Shown here: one piece after another, positions 35,786 to 44,930 of the stretch
Position numbering within the stretch: the stretch's first letter is position 1
Layout of the letters: every line of letters begins with the position of its first letter
Source of the DNA: Bacteroidota bacterium
GTDB lineage: Bacteria; Bacteroidota; Ignavibacteria; Palsa-1295
DNA: 64,000 bases
NCBI GenBank assembly: GCA_021324685.1
Contig: JAJPIQ010000005.1
Location: forward strand, 162,603-226,602
Direction of reading: 5' to 3'
Position numbers and translations under genes: made by a program
The notes under the pieces: model-generated
The model's input: the letters and a program-made list of their open reading frames with translations, nothing else
Database searches by the model: none
What the model was told of the DNA's origin: nothing

Positions 35786-36792
35786 CTACGGCGCGTTTGC
35801 CTCATTGGCATTCGAAAGGCGGATCATTCGCTCCTGCTCGGCCATGGTACGACTGAAATAATGGCCGCCCGAGCCATCGCGGCGGGCGACAAAATAGAGA
35901 TAGTTCGTCTTTGCCGGGTGGAGCACGGCGCGAACGCTCGCTGCGCCGGGATTGCAGATCGGGCCCGGTGGAAGGCCGGCATTTTTATATGTGTTGTACG
36001 AATTAGGGACCTCGAGATCGGTGTGCGTGATCGGACGCGTTAAACGCAGACCGTATTGCACCGTGGGGTCGGCATCGAGCGGCATGCCGATCTTGAGACG
36101 ATTGAGGTACACACTTGCGATCGTATCGCGCTCGGCCGGCAGCTTCGCTTCGGCTTCGACAATGGAGGCAAGGGTCACGATCTCCTGCAGGGAACGTTCC
36201 TCGTTCGATTTTTCGTAGATCGAATCGAAAACGATCTTCTTCCATTGCTTTATCATGCGTGTCACGAGGCCTTTGGGATTCGCGCTAAGCAAAAATTCGT
36301 AGGTATCGGGAAACAGATAGCCTTCGGCGCTGTGTGCGCTTTTCGGAATTCCCATCGAATGGATGAATGCCGTGTCGGTGGCGAAGCGCATAAAAATTCC
36401 GGAGTCGAGGCCGAGTTTTTCTTTTGCGATCGAGGCGGCGCGATATATCGTGATGCCTTCCGGAAACGTAGCCCGAAGGATCAACGCATATTCGCTCCCG
36501 GTTAGCCGGCGAATCATTTCGGAGTTCGAAAGTCCCGGAGCAATACGGTAGAGCCCGGCATGGAGCTTCTTTGCCGCTCCCAGGGTGCGCGCGGCTATTT
36601 GGAACGCCAGCCTGGAACGCAAAAGATCGTGCGCCGCGAGCGTATCGGTCAACGCGGCAACGCTCGTTCCGGCAGGAATGCCGATGATCTCCTCGGCATG
36701 GCCACGCCCCGGATTGTCAAGAAAAAAAACGAATACACTGCCGCCAGGATCACGGCCAGCACGATAAAGAAAAGAGCCCTCACTCCGCACAT
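35786..36792 (-). CDS. mltG: Endolytic transglycosylase MltG (apparent frameshift near the N-terminus)
   Basis: An inner-membrane YceG/MltG protein that cleaves nascent peptidoglycan strands. The core holds IPAGTSVAALTDTL, EGYLFPDTYEF, the catalytic glutamate in LASIVEAEAKLPAERDTIASVYLNRL (E in IVEAE), and MPLDADPTVQYGL. The core frame runs back to 36901 but shows no membrane segment. One base off, an ATG at 36792 encodes a clean anchor (MCGVRALFFIVLAVILAAVY then SFFF). The frames meet at a run of eight T (36722-36729 in plus coordinates, A8). A ninth T would join the anchor to LDNPGRGHAEEI..IPAGTS, giving about 336 residues. So the gene is either frameshifted, misread in the assembly, or rescued by slippage. 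Confidence 0.85.
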
Positions 36793-36905
36793 CGTTCAAA
36801 TTTACGGCATTTTTATTTTCTTCCAGTCGAGCGGTAAAAATTATATGAAAAATCTGGAAAACCTCTCCCACGGCTGAGCATGGCAATTTAAAAAGTACCA
36901 AGACA

Positions 36906-36937
36906 CAAAAAATGAGGGCGCTCCAACGAGCGCCCTC
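36906..36937 (-). terminator. Rho-independent terminator of the outer-membrane barrel gene
   Basis: A 9-bp stem GAGGGCGCT/AGCGCCCTC (36914-36922 and 36929-36937) with a CCAACG loop is followed on the minus strand by T6 (plus 36907-36912). It lies about 31 bases after the stop of the gene at 36968. Confidence 0.85.
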
Positions 36938-36967
36938 GAAAAATATATCTCTTTTTATACGCTTATT

Positions 36968-37681
36968 TTAGAAAGCGAACTTGAGACTTGCACCGCCGGA
37001 AAGCGTCGCGACTTTCAGTACGTTGCCCGGAATGCGGGTCGCGCTGTTAAGCTGGTAGGTATAGAACGCTTCGGGTGTTAACCAAATCGTGCTCGAACTG
37101 TTGACCGGAATGTCGTATCCGACGCCGCCTTTGAGAGCACCAATGATGTCTTCCTTATCGGGGATCTCGACCGTCGAATGCGTCGCGTCCTCGATGTGAC
37201 TGGAATGCGCATAGGTCGCGTTGACCGGCGTCGAAATTTCGCCACCTGCCATGACATGGAAGTTGTTAAAGCTGTACTTCGCCATGACATCGCCACCGAC
37301 GGTCAGTAAGCTGACGACGAGCGGGGTCTGAATTCCGCCTACGGCCTGGTCGAACTGAAGGCTGTAGTCATTGTATTCCGCGCGGACCACGAGCATGGTG
37401 TTCTGCAGCATCGGGATCTCAAGACCGAGACTGAAGTTCGGATTCGCAAGACCGTGCGATTGATCGTAGTTGAGTCCATCGACCGAGAAGGTTCCGGACT
37501 TCTGCCAGTTGGCATTCGCGCCACCGCCAAGGGTGACCGTCATCGATTGCGGCCAGGTAACTTCGTCATAAAGTTGACCGACGCCGCCTTTTTGTGCATA
37601 GGCGTGACTGGAAAGACCGATCGTCGAAAATACGGCCAACGCCGCTGCCGCCATGAGATGCTTCAATGATTTGAGTGACAT
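36968..37681 (-). CDS. Small outer-membrane beta-barrel protein
   Basis: 237 residues. A signal peptide (hydrophobic MAAAALAVFSTIGLSSHAYAQ, cut near AQ) leads into an about 210-residue beta-barrel ending in FAF, with the Phe typical of outer-membrane insertion. The domain is the same as the N-terminal half of the OmpA protein at 47013: both have (Q)KGGxGxxxDEVTWP after the signal, YNDYSL, a YSF/NNFHVMAG block, KGGVGYDIP, IWLTPEAF and LSGGASLKFA(F/L). Function is unknown; a pore or structural barrel is likely. It stands alone, with a terminator after it. Confidence 0.85.
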   Translation of the reverse strand: MSLKSLKHLMAAAALAVFSTIGLSSHAYAQKGGVGQLYDEVTWPQSMTVTLGGGANANWQKSGTFSVDGLNYDQSHGLANPNFSLGLEIPMLQNTMLVVRAEYNDYSLQFDQAVGGIQTPLVVSLLTVGGDVMAKYSFNNFHVMAGGEISTPVNATYAHSSHIEDATHSTVEIPDKEDIIGALKGGVGYDIPVNSSSTIWLTPEAFYTYQLNSATRIPGNVLKVATLSGGASLKFAF

Positions 37682-37996
37682 AAAACGTTTAATTTAAGTT
37701 TTGAATTGTTACACCTTCGAAAGCTCTGTTGCTCTTATGCTGGTGCTAAGTTTTAAGCTCAGCGGTTCAGCACTTTTTTTGCATCAGCACTTTTTCCGGT
37801 GCGGTGATTTAAATCGATTGAGAATTAACTATGCTAAGACGAACCTCGAACGGCATGCCAGCGGCCGGACCTGATTTCTATAAGAAGGTGAGCAATCTGT
37901 CATCGGAAAAGCGTTTCTTGACCTGACGCTTTTAAGTAACGTGCCCGATGCAGCCAAAAGGAGCCATCCGTCCGCGTAACGGGTTTTAAGGCCACG
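37682..37996. other. Divergent intergenic region with a direct repeat
   Basis: 315 bases separate the barrel gene from holB. On the minus strand an AAAAAGTGCTGA-type word occurs twice (plus 37768-37778 and 37785-37795 region, CAGCACTTTTT), about 90-115 bases upstream of the barrel start, like a paired regulatory site. No further gene is visible. Confidence 0.45.
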
Positions 37997-39127
37997 ATGT
38001 GGCCGAATGTTATTGGCGAAGAGCGCGTCAAGCAGATTTTAAAAAATGCACTCGCTTCGGGGAAGCTTCCCGGAGCGTATCTTTTTTCGGGACCGGAAGG
38101 AACCGGGAAAGATGCGATGGCGATCGAGTTTGCAAAAGCGATCAATTGCACGAGTCCTCACGCGAACGGACTCGAAGCCTGCGATGAATGCGCGAGCTGC
38201 TCGGCTATTGCGAATTTCGCTTCTCCGGCGGTTATGTTCGTGCATGCGCTGCCGAAATCATCCGACCGAGACGATGCAGAACTAAAAGAAGAGGACGTTG
38301 CCATCGTTCGCGAGCAGCGGGCCATGAAAGCAGCGGATCCGTATTTCCATATCGAGATCCCGCGCGCGCAAGCGATTCATGTCGGCCAGATCCGAGAACT
38401 GCGTTTATCGCTGGCCCGTAGCATCGCCGGTGCAAAACGCCGCGTGGTGATCTTAGGGGAAGCGCACAGGATGAATACGCAATCCCAGAATGCGTTCCTT
38501 AAGACGCTCGAAGAACCGCATGCCGATACGCTCATCATTCTCACAAGTTCAAATCCGAATGCCCTGCTGCCGACGGTCCGGTCGAGAACGCAGGACGTTC
38601 GGTTCGACGTCCTTTCGAACGTCGAGATCGCGGAGGCGCTTCGCGAACGGGAATCGTTACCGGAGGACCAGTCGAACTTCCTCGCACGGCTCGCGGCAGG
38701 CAATTATTCGCGGGCCCGAGGGATGATCGGCGAAGACGTCCGGGCCATGCGCAGCGAGATCGTGCAGTTCCTTCGTATGGGCCTCTCGAAGAGCCGAAAA
38801 AATGCAGCGGTCGAAATCGATAAATTCCTTCCCCGTTCCGGCGGATCGAGATTTTTGGAAAAACGGCAGGCGGTCGAACAGCGACTTCTGTTACTGACGC
38901 TTTGGCTGCGCGATGCCCTCGCGCTTTCGACCGGATCGGAAGATGAAATTATCAACCAGGACCAGGTGGAAGACCTCCAAAAATTCGTCTCCAGGTTCGG
39001 AGAACCGAAAAGCATTATTGCTGCGATCGGTTGCGTGGACCGCGCTATGCATCGGACGAAATTGCAACTGCAGCTCCGGGGCGTAATGCTGGAACTCGTC
39101 GTTGAACTCGAGAGCGCGTTGCTGTGA
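37997..39127 (+). CDS. holB: DNA polymerase III subunit delta-prime
   Basis: A 376-residue clamp-loader subunit. The AAA+ core has GEERVKQIL, Walker A FSGPEGTGKDAMA, a zinc-binding CDECASC, and sensor-type LKTLEEPHADTLIILTS followed by LLPTVRSRTQ. As in delta-prime, it may be a poor ATPase. The C-terminal helices (about 250-370) match a collar domain. The stop overlaps the DUF92 start by 3 bases (GTGA). Confidence 0.9.
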   Translation: MWPNVIGEERVKQILKNALASGKLPGAYLFSGPEGTGKDAMAIEFAKAINCTSPHANGLEACDECASCSAIANFASPAVMFVHALPKSSDRDDAELKEEDVAIVREQRAMKAADPYFHIEIPRAQAIHVGQIRELRLSLARSIAGAKRRVVILGEAHRMNTQSQNAFLKTLEEPHADTLIILTSSNPNALLPTVRSRTQDVRFDVLSNVEIAEALRERESLPEDQSNFLARLAAGNYSRARGMIGEDVRAMRSEIVQFLRMGLSKSRKNAAVEIDKFLPRSGGSRFLEKRQAVEQRLLLLTLWLRDALALSTGSEDEIINQDQVEDLQKFVSRFGEPKSIIAAIGCVDRAMHRTKLQLQLRGVMLELVVELESALL

Positions 39128-39924
39128 CAAGTAATTTCCTGATCGGCATATCGATAGCAGCCATTTTAGCGATTCCAGCGTGGCGTTTTCAGGCACTGGA
39201 CGCCACCGGCGCAGTGGGAGCGATCCTGGTTGGAACGATAATTTTTGGCCTTGGTGGGCTCGCGGCGAGCGTGGTGCTCGTAACGTTCTTCGTCAGTGGG
39301 TCCCTGCTCTCAGCACTTCCAAAGACGAGAGACGTGATCTCCGAATCGCAAGACCGGGGCAGAAATTGGAAACAGGTAGTCGCAAATGGACTTGTGCCAA
39401 TGATCAGTGTAATCGTTGCCACGATCTCTCGTTCGCACGAGGCACTTTGGATGCATGTCTATTGCGGTTCGGTAGCCGCAGCGTGTGCCGATTCATGGGC
39501 AACCGAAGCCGGTACTCGTTTTGGGCGTGCCGATCTCGATATTCTGACCGGAAATCCGCTCCCGGCCGGCCTTTCCGGTGGGATCAGCCTCTTTGGTACG
39601 CTCGCATCCCTTGCCGGCGCCGGCATTATCGTTATTGCCGCAGCAATTCCGCTGGGTGGCCTTCGTTTACCGCCTACCAACAGAAGTTTGTTCGCTATCC
39701 TTATTGGCGGATTTTCAGGTTCTACATTCGATAGTATCCTTGGCAGTTCTATTCAGGCGAAATTTCGATGTTCAAGTTGCCATCAAATTTCGGAGACACC
39801 GGAGCACTGCAGTAAGCCAGCCACGGTCATAGCTGGCTATAAGCAAATTAGAAACAATACTGTCAATTTTGCTGCCTCCGCCATTGGGGCTGTTTTTACA
39901 GCGCTTTTACTTGACTTTTCCTAA
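39124..39924 (+). CDS. DUF92-family membrane protein
   Basis: A 266-residue polytopic protein starting from GTG inside the holB stop. DUF92/TIGR00297 proteins carry an about 6-span core with SGSLLSALPKTRD and a conserved DSWATEAGT block and GNPLPAGLSGGISLFGTLA, all present. One plant relative is a phytyl-phosphate kinase (VTE6); for bacteria the role is unproven. A Cys-rich stretch (RCSSCHQI..HC) follows. It is coupled to holB by overlap. Confidence 0.85.
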   Translation: MTSNFLIGISIAAILAIPAWRFQALDATGAVGAILVGTIIFGLGGLAASVVLVTFFVSGSLLSALPKTRDVISESQDRGRNWKQVVANGLVPMISVIVATISRSHEALWMHVYCGSVAAACADSWATEAGTRFGRADLDILTGNPLPAGLSGGISLFGTLASLAGAGIIVIAAAIPLGGLRLPPTNRSLFAILIGGFSGSTFDSILGSSIQAKFRCSSCHQISETPEHCSKPATVIAGYKQIRNNTVNFAASAIGAVFTALLLDFS

Positions 39925-39939
39925 TTATTTTCGTATATT
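39911..39939 (+). promoter_or_regulatory. Sigma70-like promoter TTGACT-N17-TATATT
   Basis: TTGACT (39911-39916) and TATATT (39934-39939) are 17 bases apart, a textbook layout. It overlaps the end of the DUF92 gene and would drive the DinB gene about 120 bases on. Confidence 0.65.
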
Positions 39940-40068
39940 GCAAATTGTTCTTGTGCTGACTTTAACGCTGTTCTCCTGAGGCTTTTGGTTTGTGGAGTAG
40001 CAGCCTTTTGCGATAAGGCCTGTTACTTCGATGGTTGATCGGAAAGCGGTATTTCGCCGCTTTTAGAC

Positions 40069-40653
40069 GTGATTGATATGGACGAAATGTTTGCTCTTTC
40101 TAACCCCGAAAGCGAGTCGCATTTAGACCGCGAGTTCACCGCGGAATTTGGGAGTCTGCTCGGACCGATATCAAAAGAAGATATCGACCCGCTCAAGCGG
40201 CAATACGCTGCCCTCATTCTTCAACTTGACCGGCTACGACCGAAGCTTGCAGCAGCAAATGTCCTGGCCCGCGAAGCACCGGAACCCTGGTCCATCAAGG
40301 AAGTCCTGGGACATATTATCGATACCGATCGAGATATCTGGTGGCCTCGCATCGAAACGATTCGAATGGAAGAACAACCATATTTCGAAGATGTCGATCA
40401 ACTCCATCTCGCAAGTTCCCATCGCTGGCATGACCTGGCGCTCGAAGATATTGTCTCCCAACTGATGCGCGTGCGGTGGAATTTTGCAATGAAATTAAAC
40501 GCAATCAGCGAATGCGATTTCGAACGCACGGGTATCCATGCGACCCTGGGTGAAATTTCGATCCTTAAAATTCTACAACTCCTCGTCGCACACGACGCTC
40601 ATTATGTCGAGCGCATTCGCGTCATGATCGAAACGCCGCTCGCCGGGGCCTGA
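40069..40653 (+). CDS. DinB-family four-helix protein
   Basis: A 194-residue DinB/YfiT-like protein. The first histidine of the metal triad lies in KEVLGHIIDTDRDIWWPRI and the two further ones in LLVAHDAHYVERI, as in DinB-like enzymes that may act as metal-dependent transferases. A GTG at 40069 is used; an ATG at 40078 is equally likely. It stands alone after a promoter at 39911 and faces the peptidase E gene, one base apart. Confidence 0.85.
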   Translation: MIDMDEMFALSNPESESHLDREFTAEFGSLLGPISKEDIDPLKRQYAALILQLDRLRPKLAAANVLAREAPEPWSIKEVLGHIIDTDRDIWWPRIETIRMEEQPYFEDVDQLHLASSHRWHDLALEDIVSQLMRVRWNFAMKLNAISECDFERTGIHATLGEISILKILQLLVAHDAHYVERIRVMIETPLAGA

Positions 40654-40654
40654 G

Positions 40655-41359
40655 TTACTCGCTCAAGAAACGAACGGCGATGGGAGTTTCCATGACGACG
40701 CCGTTTTCCATTTTCACCTCGAATGCACGACGGTTGGGCAGCGAACTAACCGCCTGGATAAAATTTCCATTTGTAAAGTGGAGCGCGGCACCATCGTCTG
40801 CTGCATACCCGCCTGGAAATCCTTCTCGTATCAATTTTCGGTATTGCGGCTCGCGATTCGGTTCGGTATCGTAATGCGGGCAGTTGCTTCCCTGCAGGAA
40901 GCCAAGACCATCGTATAATGGATCGAGATCGAGGCTAAACGAATCTGTCACGCCGCATTCGAACCAGCATAAAGAGCCGGCGCTGGTCCCGCACAGTACA
41001 ATGCCTGCTTCATGGGCCTCGCGTAAGATACGGTCCACCCCATGTACGCGCCAAATGGCGAGCATATTTGCTGTATTCCCGCCCCCAACATAGATCGCAT
41101 CGTGAGAAAGTAAAAAGCTACGCAGGTCCTTCACTTCTCGACGAAACAGATTAAGATGGGATGCCTCGCACAAATTGCGCGAATATCGTGAGTAAAAAGA
41201 GGATATATAATCGAGGGCGTCACCGCTTGCCGTCGGCAGAAAACAAATCCGCGGCTTCGGCTTGCCCGTCAATTCAAGAATGAATCGCGCAGAGCGTTTA
41301 TTCTCTGGATCCGATATAAATCCGTCGCCTCCAAAGGCAACAATATGACGAGAAGTCAA
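40655..41359 (-). CDS. Peptidase E-like (S51) dipeptidase
   Basis: I placed the start at the TTG at 41359 (LTSRHIVAFGGDGF), giving 234 residues, close to E. coli PepE. The frame is open to an ATG at 41467, but that would overlap the divergent porX leader and the extra residues are hydrophobic without a domain. Catalytic Ser is in LCGTSAGSLCWFE, and His in GSNCPHYDTEP; the fold is a type 1 glutamine amidotransferase-like core. PepE cleaves Asp-X dipeptides; here the specificity is inferred from family only. Confidence 0.87.
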   Translation of the reverse strand: MTSRHIVAFGGDGFISDPENKRSARFILELTGKPKPRICFLPTASGDALDYISSFYSRYSRNLCEASHLNLFRREVKDLRSFLLSHDAIYVGGGNTANMLAIWRVHGVDRILREAHEAGIVLCGTSAGSLCWFECGVTDSFSLDLDPLYDGLGFLQGSNCPHYDTEPNREPQYRKLIREGFPGGYAADDGAALHFTNGNFIQAVSSLPNRRAFEVKMENGVVMETPIAVRFLSE

Positions 41360-41450
41360 GAGCAGTTCGATTTTAATGAGTAGCCGAGAACAAAGGAGTA
41401 ACGACGAATCCAAAAGGAATGTTACCACCGGTCGCTCGTTTCCAATTAAA

Positions 41451-43049
41451 ATGACAAAAGGTACCATCCTCTGGATCGATGACGAAATCGATCTTCTTCG
41501 CCCGCATATTATGCTTCTGGAGGGCCGGGGCTACACCGTTCGAACCGCACTTTCTGGTGAAGATGCCCTTGCGTTGCTCCAGGAAAACACTTCGAGCGCC
41601 CGCACACCCGATCTTATTTTTTTGGACGAGAACATGCCCGGCATGGGCGGCTTAGAGACCCTCGAACAATTAAAAGTAGCACGACCGGAAACGCCGGTGG
41701 TTATGGTCACAAAGTCCGAAGAAGAAGACCTGATGGAGCAGGCCATCGGCAAAAAAATTTCAGACTATCTCACAAAACCGGTCAATCCGACCCAGGTCCT
41801 CCTCGCGGTAAAAAAATTCCTGGAAGGACGGCAGATCAAGTCGGAAGCGGTCTCCCGTGATTACACGCAGGAGTTCGCGCGTATTTCGGTCGACCTTATG
41901 AACGCGCGCAGCGCAAAAGATTGGACCGAGCTTTATACGAAGATCGTCGGCTGGGAATTGGAATTCGACGAGCACGCCGGCCTGGGCCTGAAGCAAACGC
42001 TGCTCGACCAAAAACGCGAAGCGAATGCCGAGTTCGCAAAGTTTGTGGAACGGAATTATCGCGATTGGGTCAATACGATTTACGTCTCTTCGAATGCGGC
42101 CGAGCGGCCCGCGCTTTCGCCGGATGTCATCGAGGAATGGGTGCTTCCGGAAGTGCGATCGGATAAAAAGCAGAACGTCGTTTTTTTTGTGATCGATTGC
42201 ATGCGGCTCGACCAGTGGCTCCTGATGGAGTCCGAACTACGCTCGCTGTTTCACATCACGCGCGACTATCATTTTGGCATTCTTCCCACGGCCACGCCAT
42301 ATGCCCGCAATGCGATCTTTTCGGGTCTGTTCCCTTCCGAATTCGGGAAATTATTCCCGACGCTCTGGGCGGCGAGAGAAGATGACGAACATTCTCTGAA
42401 CAAGGACGAAGCCGCGATGCTGCAAAAACTTCTGGAACGAAAGCGTGTCCGCCTTCGGAACGAGATGAAATATATTAAGATCATTGACCGCGACTTCGGC
42501 GCACAGATCGCACAGAACATCACGCAGCACGCACGCAACCATTTTACGGCCATCGTCGTGAATTTCGTCGATATGCTCGCGCATACCCGTAGCGACTCGC
42601 CTATCCTAAAGGAAATCGCTCCGGACGAAAGCGCGTATCGCTCGCTCACCCGCTCATGGTTCCTGCATTCGAGCCTGTTCGAAATGTTCAAAGCGCTCGC
42701 GACGGTGCCGGACCTTAAAATCGTCATTTCGACCGATCACGGCTCCATTCGGAGCCTTCGTGGCGCGAAAGTCCTGGGCGATCGTGAAACGTCGACGAGC
42801 CTTCGCTATAAATATGGCCGCAATGTAAAAGCGGAAGAGAAACAAGCGATGATCATCAAACGGCCGGAGGAATACAAACTCCCGGTCCGTGGTGCCGCTT
42901 CAAATTATATCATTGCGAAGGAAGATTATTACTTCGTGTACCCGACCGACTACCATAAATACCTGAACTATTATCGCGATTCATTCCAGCATGGCGGCAT
43001 TTCGATGGAAGAAGTGATCCTTCCCGTCGTTACCATGGAAGCAAAGTGA
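41451..43049 (+). CDS. porX: PorX-type response regulator with PglZ domain
   Basis: 532 residues from the ATG at 41451 (MTKGTILWIDDEID). The N-terminal receiver has the acidic pair IDDE, the phosphorylation site in IFLDENMPGM, and the conserved Lys of LTKPVNP. The PglZ (alkaline phosphatase-like) domain follows, with VVFFVIDCMRLDQW, a GILPTATPYARNAIFSGLFPSE block and STDHGSIR. PorX is the T9SS regulator of Bacteroidota: it is activated by phosphorylation and acts with a sigma factor, and its PglZ part is a nucleotide-phosphate phosphodiesterase-like enzyme. The PorY kinase is not in the window. PorX lies 4 bases before tsaE, an order also known in other Bacteroidota. Confidence 0.93.
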   Translation: MTKGTILWIDDEIDLLRPHIMLLEGRGYTVRTALSGEDALALLQENTSSARTPDLIFLDENMPGMGGLETLEQLKVARPETPVVMVTKSEEEDLMEQAIGKKISDYLTKPVNPTQVLLAVKKFLEGRQIKSEAVSRDYTQEFARISVDLMNARSAKDWTELYTKIVGWELEFDEHAGLGLKQTLLDQKREANAEFAKFVERNYRDWVNTIYVSSNAAERPALSPDVIEEWVLPEVRSDKKQNVVFFVIDCMRLDQWLLMESELRSLFHITRDYHFGILPTATPYARNAIFSGLFPSEFGKLFPTLWAAREDDEHSLNKDEAAMLQKLLERKRVRLRNEMKYIKIIDRDFGAQIAQNITQHARNHFTAIVVNFVDMLAHTRSDSPILKEIAPDESAYRSLTRSWFLHSSLFEMFKALATVPDLKIVISTDHGSIRSLRGAKVLGDRETSTSLRYKYGRNVKAEEKQAMIIKRPEEYKLPVRGAASNYIIAKEDYYFVYPTDYHKYLNYYRDSFQHGGISMEEVILPVVTMEAK

Positions 43050-43053
43050 AGAA

Positions 43054-43491
43054 ATGCAGTACCTCTCCAATTCCCCGGAGGAGACAATCGCACTGGGCGA
43101 GGCATTCGGACGCAAATATCTTCATGCCGGTGTTGTCGTAACGGTCGAAGGCGAATTAGGGGCAGGTAAAACACACTTCGTGAAAGGAATTGCCGGCGCA
43201 CTGGGCATCGACGAACGGGAACTTCGATCGCCGACGTTCGCGCTCGCGAACGAAATCGATTGCGAATTCCAGGGCAAACCGTTTCGCCTCTATCATCTCG
43301 ATTGTTATCGCTTTGAACGACCGGAAGAATTGCTGGAGTTAGGAGTGGAAGATTATCTTTTTCCAAAGAACGCGGCTACGATCATCGAATGGCCCGAACG
43401 GATTGCAGAATTAATTCCAGCACGTGCAAAAAAAGTCGCGCTTCAGTTCCGCTCTGAATTCGAACGCGAAATCACGATCACCGTCGAATGA
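43054..43491 (+). CDS. tsaE: tRNA threonylcarbamoyladenosine ATPase TsaE
   Basis: A 145-residue P-loop protein of the t6A pathway. Walker A is VEGELGAGKTHFVKGI, Switch-type block SPTFALANEI, and LYHLDCYRFERPEELLELGVEDYL is the family-specific motif with ITIIEWPER near the end. It works with TsaB, TsaD and TsaC to load threonylcarbamoyl onto tRNA A37. It sits between porX and tsaB, overlapping tsaB by 4 bases (ATGA). Confidence 0.95.
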   Translation: MQYLSNSPEETIALGEAFGRKYLHAGVVVTVEGELGAGKTHFVKGIAGALGIDERELRSPTFALANEIDCEFQGKPFRLYHLDCYRFERPEELLELGVEDYLFPKNAATIIEWPERIAELIPARAKKVALQFRSEFEREITITVE

Positions 43492-44129
43492 TCCTTCTCC
43501 TCGATACTTCGACCGGGCATCTGGCCATCGGCATGGCCGATGAAGAAGGCGCATTGCTCCACGAATTCCATGCGGAAGCCGGGGCCAGCGAGCGCGGGAT
43601 CCATGATGAGCGGCTCGCGCTCGAGACCCATCATCTCCTTCGGAAATCCGGTATATCCCCCATGGAGCTTTCTCGCATAGGACTTGTCATCGGACCAGGG
43701 AGCTTTACCGGCCTTCGAATAGGACTTTCCTTCGCCAAAGGCCTCGCGTTTGCAACCGGCGCGGCCATCTCGACTGTAACGCAGCATGAAGTTCTTGCGG
43801 CAGAAATTCCGAACGCAAACGTAAAGGCTATTGTGACGCCCGGATATCGCGAAGACCTGTTTTACATAAGCGGGATTTCCAAACCGCACTCCATCACCTT
43901 AACGAACGGGGAATCGTTGGGAACCGGACCGTTCCTCGCACACGAATACTTCTTAACGCATCCTTCGATATTCGTTCCGAATTCCTCGATCTTTGCGAGC
44001 CCAGGCCTTGAAACGCTTGCTCGGCTTACGATCCTCCGGGCATCGCCTCTGAAAGGCGACAGTCTCGACGCGCTCGAACCGCTTTATATTACCGAATTCA
44101 AGCTAGGGACTGTTCCCAATCTCGTGTGA
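43488..44129 (+). CDS. tsaB: tRNA threonylcarbamoyladenosine protein TsaB
   Basis: A 213-residue ASKHA-fold partner of TsaD. The start MILLLDTSTGHLAIG is typical, and IGLVIGPGSFTGLRIGLSFAKGLA is the family hallmark. The C-terminal third is more variable. It starts inside the tsaE stop. Convergent with the DUF3108 gene, with no base between the stops. Confidence 0.94.
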   Translation: MILLLDTSTGHLAIGMADEEGALLHEFHAEAGASERGIHDERLALETHHLLRKSGISPMELSRIGLVIGPGSFTGLRIGLSFAKGLAFATGAAISTVTQHEVLAAEIPNANVKAIVTPGYREDLFYISGISKPHSITLTNGESLGTGPFLAHEYFLTHPSIFVPNSSIFASPGLETLARLTILRASPLKGDSLDALEPLYITEFKLGTVPNLV

Positions 44130-44930
44130 TCACCGGGCAGCTGCCCAGTCATTCCGGCCTTTGATTTTATCGAGTTCGAGGGAGATCGAACCGACTGCGA
44201 TTTTCATATCGATGCGTACCGGCACGGCAGCATCGTCATCCGAAACATACGCCGTAAATCCTCCATTGGCACCTAAGGGGGCGGAGTTACCCATGTCCAT
44301 CATTCCTTCAAGAACCCGCGTGCGGACTTCCTTATTATCGAGGGCCGCGACTTCCTGATTTTCGGTCTGATTCGTAAAGGTCACCGTTACCGGACGCTCC
44401 CCATCCTTGCCGCGGACATGGAACAAGTATTTATGCCCCACGGCGCCACTCCAGGCGCGCATGTTAAAAAGAATTCCCAATGCATCGTCGTATGGCTCGA
44501 TGTTCTGGGAAACCTGATTCTTGACTTGATCGTCGGAATAGGTTAACGTTTTTGTCGTGGGATCATACGAAGAAACCTTGTTAAACGTCTGGTCGCCATT
44601 TTGCGTGTGTTCCTGGAACGTGCGTAACGTAAGATCCCGAGAATCGAACTGGTCCGTAACGGTCGTTCGTGTATTCAGGAATGGAACATCGGCAGTCCAA
44701 AACTGCATGTGCGCGCTCACAAGCCCGTTGCGAGAAACGCTGCCGGTCTGAATAACGACGGTGCCCAGTTTGATAAACCCATATTTAACATTATAGACGA
44801 GCTCCTCACCCGGCTGAAATACATTTTTGGGAGTAGGCGTCGTTTGTGCCATATCGCGGAGGACGCAGGACCCGCTCAGCAATATCATTGCAACGACCGT
44901 TGCGACCGACCATCGAAAGATCCGTTTCAT
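44130..44930 (-). CDS. DUF3108 lipoprotein
   Basis: 266 residues from the ATG at 44930 (MKRIFRWSVATVVAMIL); an 18-residue upstream extension at 44984 adds nothing. A lipobox-like LLSGSC suggests a lipidated Cys. The body matches DUF3108: FQPGEELVYNVKYGFIKLGTVVI near the start, then ALGILFNMRAW and FTAYVSDDDAAVPVRIDMKIAVGSI. DUF3108 proteins are predicted periplasmic or outer-membrane beta-barrel-like lipoproteins of unknown function, often near lipid-transport genes. No such partner is nearby. Confidence 0.88.
   Translation of the reverse strand: MKRIFRWSVATVVAMILLSGSCVLRDMAQTTPTPKNVFQPGEELVYNVKYGFIKLGTVVIQTGSVSRNGLVSAHMQFWTADVPFLNTRTTVTDQFDSRDLTLRTFQEHTQNGDQTFNKVSSYDPTTKTLTYSDDQVKNQVSQNIEPYDDALGILFNMRAWSGAVGHKYLFHVRGKDGERPVTVTFTNQTENQEVAALDNKEVRTRVLEGMMDMGNSAPLGANGGFTAYVSDDDAAVPVRIDMKIAVGSISLELDKIKGRNDWAAAR

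Noticed and set aside
36793..36901. N-terminal extension of mltG in the catalytic frame
   Set aside because: It lacks the membrane anchor. The anchor is coded one base out of frame from 36792.
41360..41467. N-terminal extension of the peptidase E gene
   Set aside because: It overlaps the porX leader region and is not found in PepE; the TTG at 41359 matches the family length.
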